This document shows, piece after piece, positions 1 to 5,980 of a DNA stretch of 23,164 bases. Position numbers and translations under genes: made by a program. Each line of letters begins with the position of its first letter. Positions within the stretch are counted from its first letter, which is position 1. The notes under the pieces were generated by a model. It had not been told where the DNA came from. It made no database searches and saw only the letters and a program-made list of their open reading frames with translations. Source of the stretch: Synergistaceae bacterium (GTDB lineage: Bacteria; Synergistota; Synergistia; Synergistales; Synergistaceae); NCBI GenBank assembly GCA_012728505.1, contig JAAYEY010000224.1:1-23164 (forward strand), in the 5' to 3' direction.

Positions 1-29
1 CTGAGTTATAATCAGAAAAAAGACCTGGA

Positions 30-78
30 CCCCGGCTCAAATGCATACCGGGGAGACAAGAGGGGCGGACCTTCGCCC
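30..78. repeat. Two small GC-rich hairpins after murE
   Basis: Two inverted repeats lie in the non-coding stretch downstream of murE. The first pairs CCCCGG at 30-35 with CCGGGG at 48-53. The second pairs GGGCG at 63-67 with CGCCC at 74-78. On the minus strand the first hairpin is followed, about eight bases later, by a run of six T (RC of 15-20), so it could be a weak terminator for the murE transcript. The gap between stem and T run makes this uncertain. No gene is visible between positions 1 and 193. Confidence 0.35.
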
Positions 79-101
79 TTTACAATCTTTTGACCGATTC
101 A

Positions 102-145
102 TACCAATTGATTACCCATTGATTCCCAATCGACTCCCCCTTGAT
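102..145. repeat. Four degenerate 11-nt tandem repeats
   Basis: Four head-to-tail 11-nt units can be read on the plus strand: TACCAATTGAT (102-112), TACCCATTGAT (113-123), TCCCAATCGAC (124-134) and TCCCCCTTGAT (135-145). The last unit also forms the left arm of a 10-bp hairpin (136-145 with 150-159, loop CAAA, one G-T wobble). The unit length is not a multiple of three and the block lies outside any gene I can support. The function is unknown. Confidence 0.5.
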
Positions 146-193
146 CAAAATCAAGAGGGATAGACAGTTGAAATTTTTATAAATCGAGCAAGA

Positions 194-1702
194 TTATGTA
201 TACCCTCTACCGTTTTCCCTGCACCAACCATCCATAGCATCTTTATCAGAATATGTGACAGGCCCTTCTTTAAGGATTTGGTAAGTTTCCGGTCCTTTGC
301 CTGCCAACAGCAAGATATCGCCGCTTTTAAGTCTGCCCAGTCCGAAATCCACTGCTTCTTCTCTGTCAATAATGACACTACATTCGGCAGAGTTTTTTTT
401 AGCTCCCAGAAGCACTTCTTTGGCAATTACTGAAGGATCCTCGCTACGCGGATTGTCAGAGCTAATAATCACATGATCCGCAATCCTTGATGCGACTTCT
501 CCCATCATTGGGCGCTTGCTTGTATCACTCTCTCCGCTGGCTCCAAATACAACGCTCAGTTTTCCGTCACAGACTGAACGTAATGCTGTCAGGATTTTTT
601 CAAGTCCATCGGGATTGTGAGCAAAATCAATAACGCAGGTCCCCCCGCCATCTATAAGGTATCTTTCGAGCCTGCCCGGGACCTGCCTCATCTTTGAAAG
701 GCCTTCAAAAGCGACATCATGCTCTATGCCAAGAGTCCAGGAAAGCGATAGAGCCTGAAGTGCGTTCATTACATTGTAAACCCCGATAAGAGGCAGCTTG
801 GCAATGAAAGGACTCTTTGGGTCAGGCGTCTTTATCTCCACTTCCATTCCTTCAACAGAGGTTTTTTTTATTGCTGCGAAGAAATCCGCATTGATGTCAA
901 AGAGGCTATAGCTCAGAGTACTGTTTCCGAAGTCTTTGTATAGACGAGCGCCATATAAATCATCAATATTTACTGCAGCAGCCCAGGCACCCCTCATGTA
1001 TTTTTTAAAAAGGACCTCTTTTGCTTCGAAGTAAGATTCCATATCTTTATGATAGTTTAAATGATCTACGGTAAGGTTCGTAAAACCAGCCCTATCAAAC
1101 AAAACTCCGTTCATCCTACCTTGGCTTATTGCGTGGGATGAAGCCTCCATTACGCAAACATCACATCCGTTAGAAACCATTCTGGAAAGCCAGAGCTGAA
1201 GATCAGAACCTTCCGGGGTCGTATGCTCCGCGTTTTCTTTTATAACACCGTCATCACACCAGACTGTTCCTAACAGTCCTGTTTTTAGTCCGGCATTTTC
1301 TAAAATTGATTTTGTCATGAAGGTTGAGGTGGTCTTACCATTCGTTCCAGTAATACCAATCATTTTGAGCTTTGAAGCGGGATCACCGTACAACAGTGAC
1401 GCAACTTTGCCCATATTTTTCCTTACATCGGGAAAAATCAGCTGAGGTATATCAACATCAAGACGACGTTCACAAAGCAAAGCTGTTGCTCCTAATGAAA
1501 TCACTGATTGTGCATAATCATGACCGTCCGAATGTTCGCCTTCTACGCAGGCAAAAATTGAGCCCTTTACAACTTTCCTGCTGTCAGAGGCAAGGTTTTT
1601 AACTTCGGTCAATGAGAGCCTATCAGGATTATCGCCAGAGTAGACCTTAACATCTAAAAGATTTTTTTCTAACAAAGAAACCAGGCAGCTTAGCTTCAAC
1701 AA
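194..1702 (-). CDS. murE: MurE, UDP-MurNAc-L-Ala-D-Glu:meso-DAP ligase
   Basis: This is a cytoplasmic Mur ligase that adds the third amino acid to the peptidoglycan precursor UDP-MurNAc-dipeptide, using ATP. About 502 residues is the usual MurE length. Visible motifs are the ATP loop TGTNGKTT at 118-125, the TTPEG segment at 161-165, EASSHA at 186-191, the probable carbamylated lysine K228 in FEAKEVLF, and the C-terminal DNPR at 416-419. In this family DNPR marks meso-diaminopimelate specificity. The gene follows the penicillin-binding protein gene by 81 nt in the normal dcw order. The start is one of two consecutive TTG codons: the one ending at 1702 lies 4 nt after GGAGG, while the one ending at 1699 lies 7 nt after it and is equally likely or better. 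The MurE assignment is secure; only the start codon is open. Confidence 0.95.
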   Translation of the reverse strand: MLKLSCLVSLLEKNLLDVKVYSGDNPDRLSLTEVKNLASDSRKVVKGSIFACVEGEHSDGHDYAQSVISLGATALLCERRLDVDIPQLIFPDVRKNMGKVASLLYGDPASKLKMIGITGTNGKTTSTFMTKSILENAGLKTGLLGTVWCDDGVIKENAEHTTPEGSDLQLWLSRMVSNGCDVCVMEASSHAISQGRMNGVLFDRAGFTNLTVDHLNYHKDMESYFEAKEVLFKKYMRGAWAAAVNIDDLYGARLYKDFGNSTLSYSLFDINADFFAAIKKTSVEGMEVEIKTPDPKSPFIAKLPLIGVYNVMNALQALSLSWTLGIEHDVAFEGLSKMRQVPGRLERYLIDGGGTCVIDFAHNPDGLEKILTALRSVCDGKLSVVFGASGESDTSKRPMMGEVASRIADHVIISSDNPRSEDPSVIAKEVLLGAKKNSAECSVIIDREEAVDFGLGRLKSGDILLLAGKGPETYQILKEGPVTYSDKDAMDGWCRENGRGYT

Positions 1703-1783
1703 AGCACCTCCATCCGATTCTAGAAATAAAAAACAACCTTAACAACTGCTTATTTTGTAGATCAATAAACACCCCGTACTATA

Positions 1784-3508
1784 TCAGTTAGCCTCTATAT
1801 TCACTTTGCTACCAATCGGCTCATCAGAGGGCGATATTTGTGAAATATCTTCTGCAATTGACTTGAAAATCGGCGCTGCTATCTGCCCTCCGTAGTATCT
1901 TGCTCCTTTTGGTTCACCCAAACTTATGATCATTACATATTTGGGTTTCTCAGCGGGCCAGAAACCTACAAAAGAGGCAACATATTGACCCTTTACATAT
2001 TGGCCTCCTGTTGCGATTTGGGCGGTTCCTGTCTTTCCTGCAATTGAAATTTTTTCAGAAAAAGCTTGTTTGCCTCCGCCTTCACTGACTACTCTCTTCA
2101 TTGCTTCTCTCATAAATTCGGCGGTTTTAGCTGACATAACTTGATAGCGGACCCTGCGCCCACCTTTATGTATTACCTTGCCATCACTATCCAGCACTTC
2201 TGCTACTAAATAGGGTTTTAAGAGAGCGCCACCATTCGCTATGCTCGCTATAGCCATTACAGCCTGCAGAGGGGTAATAGCTATCCCCTGACCTATAAAA
2301 ATGTTCGCCGGGACAGTACCGAGCCATTCTTCAGGAGATTTAATCAGGCCTACTTCTTCTCCGAAAAGCTCGGCCTCTGTTTTTTCGCCAAACCCAAACT
2401 GCTTTAGCATTCCATATGCCTGATGCTTTGGAACTCCCATTGACATTATTGTCATTCCTATATTACAAGAATTCATCAGTACGTGTGTCAAATCCTGTAC
2501 ACCATGAGCTTTTTTATTAACTTCACTCATAGTTTTGTCAAAAAGCTTCATAGTGCCTCTGCAGTTATACGAACTGTTTTTATTAGCTGCTCCAGTTTCT
2601 ATAGCTATGGACATTGTGATTGGCTTAAAGATTGACCCAGGTTCAAATACTCTCCCTACTACGTTATTTCTTACTGCGTTTTGATCTTTCAGGTTGGTTC
2701 TGTCATTAGGGTCTAATGCAGGATAGCTTGCAAGGGCGAGGATCTCTCCGTTAGTAGGGTCTACACAAACTGCTGCCCCCCATGATGAATTTGTCGCTTT
2801 TGCTGCCTCGTTTAAACGCCATTCCATAATCTGCTGGAAACGCGAATCTATCGTCAGTCTTATTGAACCAGAGGTGTTTTTTAGTACTCCTGACTTACCC
2901 CCCATGATATCCAACGTTTTACCTTTGGAATCCCTTGTTAAAAATCTTGTCCTAGGGGGTGAAAAGAGGATGTGGTTCCAAGCCAGCTCAATTCCAGCCT
3001 GTCCATAATCATCAATATCGCAGAAACCGAGAAGGTGTGATGCCAGTTCTTTGTGAGGATAAACCCTTATCTTCTCGTTTATCTTATAAAGACCGGGAAT
3101 TTCTTGATTCACTAATTTTTCAGCTTTTCCTTTGGGAACATTTCTTATGATCCAATGGAAACGGCCTGGTAGGTTTTTAGAAAATTTCATTGCTATGTTT
3201 TTACCAAAAGGTTTTACAAGCAAATCAGCACTCTTTGGATCCCAATATTTAGGGTCTATAAAAAAACTTGTGGCAGGTATAGAGACTGCCAGCGGGATAT
3301 TGTTGCGATCTGTAATCTCCCCCCTGGAGGCGCTAACTGCCACACTTGCCCAGTATTGTTTATGTGATTGCCTAACTACTCTTGCGTCAGGCTTAAGCTG
3401 TATCCATGCGGTTCCTACCGCAAGTAGTATCAGTATAAAATATGCTGCCCTCCACACCGACTTTGATCGTCTTATGTTTTCAGGCTCATTTTTTTTAATT
3501 CTTGGCAT
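1784..3508 (-). CDS. ftsI: Class B penicillin-binding protein, septal transpeptidase (FtsI/SpoVD type)
   Basis: A membrane-anchored D,D-transpeptidase that cross-links peptidoglycan during division. The 574 residues contain a short basic cytoplasmic N-terminus, one membrane segment at about 20-38, a PBP dimerisation region (about 55-210, including the SRGEITDRN segment) and a transpeptidase domain. All three active-site motifs are intact: S292-I-F-K295, S347-C-N349 and K492-T-G494. No PASTA repeats follow the catalytic domain, which favours FtsI over SpoVD. The ATG at 3506-3508 sits 14 nt inside the end of the ftsL gene, with AAGGA upstream, so translation is probably coupled. Position between ftsL and murE supports the septal role. 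Confidence 0.93.
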   Translation of the reverse strand: MPRIKKNEPENIRRSKSVWRAAYFILILLAVGTAWIQLKPDARVVRQSHKQYWASVAVSASRGEITDRNNIPLAVSIPATSFFIDPKYWDPKSADLLVKPFGKNIAMKFSKNLPGRFHWIIRNVPKGKAEKLVNQEIPGLYKINEKIRVYPHKELASHLLGFCDIDDYGQAGIELAWNHILFSPPRTRFLTRDSKGKTLDIMGGKSGVLKNTSGSIRLTIDSRFQQIMEWRLNEAAKATNSSWGAAVCVDPTNGEILALASYPALDPNDRTNLKDQNAVRNNVVGRVFEPGSIFKPITMSIAIETGAANKNSSYNCRGTMKLFDKTMSEVNKKAHGVQDLTHVLMNSCNIGMTIMSMGVPKHQAYGMLKQFGFGEKTEAELFGEEVGLIKSPEEWLGTVPANIFIGQGIAITPLQAVMAIASIANGGALLKPYLVAEVLDSDGKVIHKGGRRVRYQVMSAKTAEFMREAMKRVVSEGGGKQAFSEKISIAGKTGTAQIATGGQYVKGQYVASFVGFWPAEKPKYVMIISLGEPKGARYYGGQIAAPIFKSIAEDISQISPSDEPIGSKVNIEAN

Positions 3509-3896
3509 GTGCCTTCCTTACAAAAGGATTGAGATAATCAAGAAAACCTGTTTTTTCTTCCAAAGGATAGACGACAGCCTTGGCAAGCATAATATCTGAA
3601 TTATTCACTTTGACTGTCTTGATATTTTCGGCGTTTATCATACCAAGTTCCTTACGCGCATAACTGTATATCCTGGCAGGCGAAAGCAACTCTGAGTATT
3701 TTTTTGACATTTCAAGGTTGCATTCCCTGGAAACTTCAATTCTACTGGCAGTTTCTGATATCCTGTGCTCGAGATAGAGGCCGTAAAGACGCAAGGTCCC
3801 AAGTGCAGCAGCGCAAATGAAGACAGATAAAAAACAAACTACAAAAAGCGATGAACGAGGTCTTTCGATTTCATGTCGGAATTCTGTGTAACGCAT
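3495..3896 (-). CDS. ftsL: FtsL-like cell division protein
   Basis: A small bitopic membrane protein of 133 residues. It shows an N-terminal basic stretch, one hydrophobic segment at about 17-39, and then a charged region likely to form a coiled coil (about 43-70) followed by a segment ending in the ARKELGM motif, as in FtsL/DivIC proteins. FtsL works with FtsB and FtsQ to activate septal wall synthesis. Sequence in this family is poorly conserved, so the call rests on architecture and on location between rsmH and the class B PBP gene. It overlaps rsmH by 26 nt and the PBP gene by 14 nt. The ATG is preceded by AAGGAGA with eight bases of spacing, so the start is good. Confidence 0.85.
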   Translation of the reverse strand: MRYTEFRHEIERPRSSLFVVCFLSVFICAAALGTLRLYGLYLEHRISETASRIEVSRECNLEMSKKYSELLSPARIYSYARKELGMINAENIKTVKVNNSDIMLAKAVVYPLEEKTGFLDYLNPFVRKAHAKN

Positions 3897-4830
3897 CGGC
3901 TTTGTCTCCTTTCTTTGAAGTATTTATTTCTGATACGAAAATTCTTAGCTTGGCACTCCTAGACTTATAATTGTTTTCTATTTCGTTTTCTGTGGGAGTG
4001 ATAGCCTTTCTGGGCTTTGCCTTCCCCAAACCTTCTTCTTGCCATTTCCTAAATCTGGTTTTAACCATTCTGTCTTCCAATGAATGGTAGGAAATCACTA
4101 ACATCTTCCCGTCTGGCTTGAGTATTTTCAGGGAACCATCCAGAGCTTCTTCTAGGGAGCGGATTTCGTCATTAACTGCTATCCTTAGTGCCTGAAAGAT
4201 CTTTCTTGCCGGATGACCGCCCATTTTTCTCTGTACCGGGGCAGGCAATATTTTTCTTATTAATTCCACAAGTTCGCCCGTAGTATTTAAGCTTTCACCT
4301 TGTTCCCTATTCCTGATAATCCCTCTTGCTATTTCGTATGAATATCGTTCTTCGCCATAATTCCTGAATATTTCTGTGAGTTCTTTGATGGAGCTGTTAT
4401 CAAGGATATCTTTGGCAGTGAAGGTACTATTTGAACTTCCAGCCGCGTCCATCCTCATGTTTAGAGGCCCGTCTCCCTGAAATGAAAAACCTCTCTCCGA
4501 CTCTGTAATCTGCATATTTGATACTCCCAGGTCAAAAAGAACTGCCGTTGCGCCCGTCCATTGTGGTCTCTCTTTAAGTTTTTCAATGTGCCTAAAGTTG
4601 TCAGCTTCTATTTCAAATCTTTCTGAGTACTGTGACAGGTTTTCCTGAGCTATCTTTCTTGCGTATGGGTCCTGATCAAATCCTATGATGTATGCGTTGG
4701 GGCAGTTATTTAAAATGTATCCTGTGTGTCCTCCTAGCCCTAACGTTGCATCGACAGCTGTTCCAACATCCTCCCAGGGTCTGAGTGCTTCAAGCACCTC
4801 GTTTACCATTACAGGAATGTGCTCTTTCAT
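3871..4830 (-). CDS. rsmH: RsmH, 16S rRNA (cytosine-N4) methyltransferase
   Basis: This SAM-dependent enzyme (formerly MraW) methylates N4 of C1402 in the 16S rRNA decoding site. The 319-residue length is typical. Motifs seen include the SAM-binding DATLGLGGHTG segment near the N-terminus, GFDQDPYA, LFDLGVSNMQ, HPARKIFQALRIAVNDE in the substrate region and SYHSLEDR near the C-terminus. It follows mraZ with an ATGA overlap (start ATG 4828-4830, mraZ TGA 4827-4829), so the two are translationally coupled, as in most dcw clusters. Confidence 0.96.
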   Translation of the reverse strand: MKEHIPVMVNEVLEALRPWEDVGTAVDATLGLGGHTGYILNNCPNAYIIGFDQDPYARKIAQENLSQYSERFEIEADNFRHIEKLKERPQWTGATAVLFDLGVSNMQITESERGFSFQGDGPLNMRMDAAGSSNSTFTAKDILDNSSIKELTEIFRNYGEERYSYEIARGIIRNREQGESLNTTGELVELIRKILPAPVQRKMGGHPARKIFQALRIAVNDEIRSLEEALDGSLKILKPDGKMLVISYHSLEDRMVKTRFRKWQEEGLGKAKPRKAITPTENEIENNYKSRSAKLRIFVSEINTSKKGDKADALHRIPT

Positions 4831-5252
4831 ATTCCTTCCAGGTCTTCTGCTAAATCGCTGAAATCAATAAGCACACCGTTGCGCTGTTCTTCCCACCTGG
4901 AGCTATCCCAGACTTCGAGATGATCTTCAAGGCCAATAAGTGTTACTTCCTGATCTATCTCGGCGTACTCCCTGAGTCCAGATGGGAATAATACTCTCCC
5001 TGAACCGTCTATTTCTAATTCTGTAGCCATAGAGAGTAGTACTCTTCTAAAATCACGGGTCTTTTTTTTGAAAGATGAAAGATCTTTAAGTTTTAGTATT
5101 AGTTCTTCCCATCTACTGACAGGGTAAAGTGCGATGCAACGGTCTATGCCGATAGTAGCAACAATGGATGTACCGAGCTCTCCTCTAAAACGAGCAGGTA
5201 ATACTGTTCTGCCTTTACTATCCAGTTTATGATTGTAGCTTCCCACCAGCAT
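4827..5252 (-). CDS. mraZ: MraZ, dcw-cluster transcriptional regulator
   Basis: MraZ is an AbrB-like DNA-binding protein that forms rings and represses its own operon. Two repeats of the family motif are visible: the first around LDSKGRTVLPARFR near the N-terminus and the second around LEIDGSGRVLFPSGLR. The reading frame stays open upstream to 5345, but I place the start at ATG 5250-5252, giving 141 residues that begin MLVGSYNHKLD as in other MraZ proteins. The extra upstream codons overlap the -10 box and the operator, so they cannot be translated from this promoter. AAAGGA lies only one base from this ATG. A GTG two codons later (ends at 5246) would have a 7-nt spacing and is a real alternative. 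Confidence 0.93.
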   Translation of the reverse strand: MLVGSYNHKLDSKGRTVLPARFRGELGTSIVATIGIDRCIALYPVSRWEELILKLKDLSSFKKKTRDFRRVLLSMATELEIDGSGRVLFPSGLREYAEIDQEVTLIGLEDHLEVWDSSRWEEQRNGVLIDFSDLAEDLEGI

Positions 5253-5263
5253 GTCCTTTTCAC

Positions 5264-5297
5264 CCACTTCGTGCCACTCTGAACCACTTTGTCCCAC
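5264..5297 (-). promoter_or_regulatory. MraZ operator: four GTGG boxes at 10-bp spacing
   Basis: Read on the minus strand, GTGG occurs four times with identical phase: 5294-5297, 5284-5287, 5274-5277 and 5264-5267. MraZ is known to bind direct repeats of TGGG-type boxes with about 10-bp periodicity upstream of mraZ, so this is very likely its autoregulatory site. The boxes begin directly after the -10 element and run into the leader, so bound MraZ would block transcription initiation. The last box lies 11 nt before the start codon, near the ribosome-binding region. Confidence 0.88.
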
Positions 5298-5360
5298 ATT
5301 ATACTTAATCGTATAACAAAGCAAGACTTTTGATTTTAATCCCATAACCTAAAGTGGTTC
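5281..5360. repeat. 10-bp perfect inverted repeat flanking the mraZ promoter
   Basis: GAACCACTTT at 5281-5290 (which contains the second MraZ box) is matched by its exact reverse complement AAAGTGGTTC at 5351-5360. The two arms bracket the -10 and -35 region. The two GTGG cores (5284-5287 and 5354-5357) are exactly 70 bp apart, in phase with the 10-bp grid of the other boxes but in opposite orientation. This may be an auxiliary MraZ site; no other gene uses it. The rest of the roughly 300-nt interval 5253-5555 holds only the operator, promoter and rnpB terminator. Confidence 0.5.
5298..5326 (-). promoter_or_regulatory. Promoter of the mraZ-dcw operon
   Basis: A perfect TATAAT on the minus strand (5298-5303) lies just upstream of the MraZ boxes. 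The -35 is weak: TCTTGC at 5321-5326 with a 17-bp spacer, or TTGCTT at 5319-5324 with a 15-bp spacer. Transcription would start near 5291, giving a leader of about 40 nt before the mraZ ATG. Confidence 0.65.
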
Positions 5361-5510
5361 TATAGGCTCATTGTTGTAGAATTACTTGATTATGACAGTG
5401 TTCTGATAGCTCTTTTCTTGTAAAAGCCCATATTGATTCCTCAGTGTATGCATACAAATAAATTAATCAAAACACCACATTTTAAGTATATTGAACAAAC
5501 TAACTTAAAA

Positions 5511-5551
5511 AAGAAGCGCTACAGGTTTATGAAAAACCTGTAGCGCTTCTT
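5511..5551 (-). terminator. Intrinsic terminator of rnpB
   Basis: A perfect 18-bp inverted repeat (5511-5528 with 5534-5551) encloses a 5-nt loop. On the minus strand the stem ends in CTTCTT and continues into TTTT (RC of 5507-5510), giving a U-rich tail. It begins five bases after the mature 3' end of RNase P RNA and separates rnpB from the mraZ promoter. Confidence 0.9.
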
Positions 5552-5555
5552 TAAA

Positions 5556-5903
5556 TGGGAGCAGTCAATAAGCCGGGTTTTGTAAAGGACAAAGTCCTCT
5601 CCAGCCATTTATCTAATTCCGTCCTTACAGACGGACTCAAGCGGTCGACCCGGGAGTCAGCGAGCAACCTCGTCCTCCCCTATTCGACCTTGCTCCGGAT
5701 GGGGTTTGCCTGGCCCGAAGGTCACCCTGTCGGCCGGTGGGCTCTTACCCCACCTTTTCACCCTTACCCGCAACATGCGGGCGGTATATTTCTGTGGCAC
5801 TTTCCCTGAGTTCACACTCGCAGGAATTTCTCCTGCATCCTGCTCTGCGGAGCCCGGACTTTCCTCCCGCGCATTGCGCCGGCGGCTGGAAATCTTACTC
5901 CCA
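5556..5903 (-). ncRNA. rnpB: RNase P RNA, bacterial class A
   Basis: This is the catalytic RNA of RNase P, which removes 5' leaders from precursor tRNAs. The minus strand shows the conserved core elements in order: GAGGAAAGTCCGGGC near the 5' end, CACAGAAATATACCGCC, GGGTGAAAAGGTGGGG followed by TAAGAGCCCACCG, AGGCAAACCCC, GGAGCAAGGTCGAATAGG, AGATAAATGGCTG and the 3' hallmark ACAAAACCCGGCTTAT. The ends are set by helix P1, where TGGGAG (5903-5898) pairs with CTCCCA (5561-5556 region). The length of about 348 nt is normal for class A. Short plus-strand open frames across it are chance. It is transcribed from its own promoter and ends at a strong terminator, between the GH3 gene and the dcw cluster. 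Confidence 0.96.
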
Positions 5904-5908
5904 GTACA

Positions 5909-5917
5909 AGTATAGCA
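5909..5917 (-). promoter_or_regulatory. Extended -10 promoter of rnpB
   Basis: The minus strand reads TGC-TATACT, an extended -10 element with TATACT at 5909-5914 and TG at 5916-5917. The RNA 5' end (about 5903) lies six to seven bases downstream, as expected for a start site. No good -35 is seen at 17 bp (CATTAC), which is typical when an extended -10 is present. Confidence 0.7.
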
Positions 5918-5980
5918 GATTTAAAATAATAGTAATGGTTGACATACACCGCTTACGTTAAAGTAATATGCGTAACTTGC

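Noticed and set aside
1697..1750. Promoter-like TTGTTA-17-TAGAAT on the minus strand before murE
   Set aside because: Its start site would fall on or after the murE ribosome-binding site, so it could not yield a normal message.
5390..5431. Possible 13-residue leader peptide on the minus strand upstream of mraZ, with GAGGA six bases before its ATG
   Set aside because: The only promoter-like pair nearby (TTGATT 5465-5470, TACACT 5443-5448) would start transcription after the ribosome-binding site, so the peptide would not be made from it. There is no supporting signal beyond chance.
5555..5961. Plus-strand open frames of 69-84 codons
   Set aside because: They lie antisense to RNase P RNA, whose conserved core explains the sequence fully.
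5939..5969. Plus-strand TTGACA followed by TAATAT
   Set aside because: The spacer is 19 bp and there is no plus-strand gene downstream; it would run antisense into the GH3 gene.
5918..5980. Terminator for the GH3 gene
   Set aside because: Only a short TTACG/CGTAA inverted repeat is present, without a T run. Read-through into rnpB cannot be excluded.
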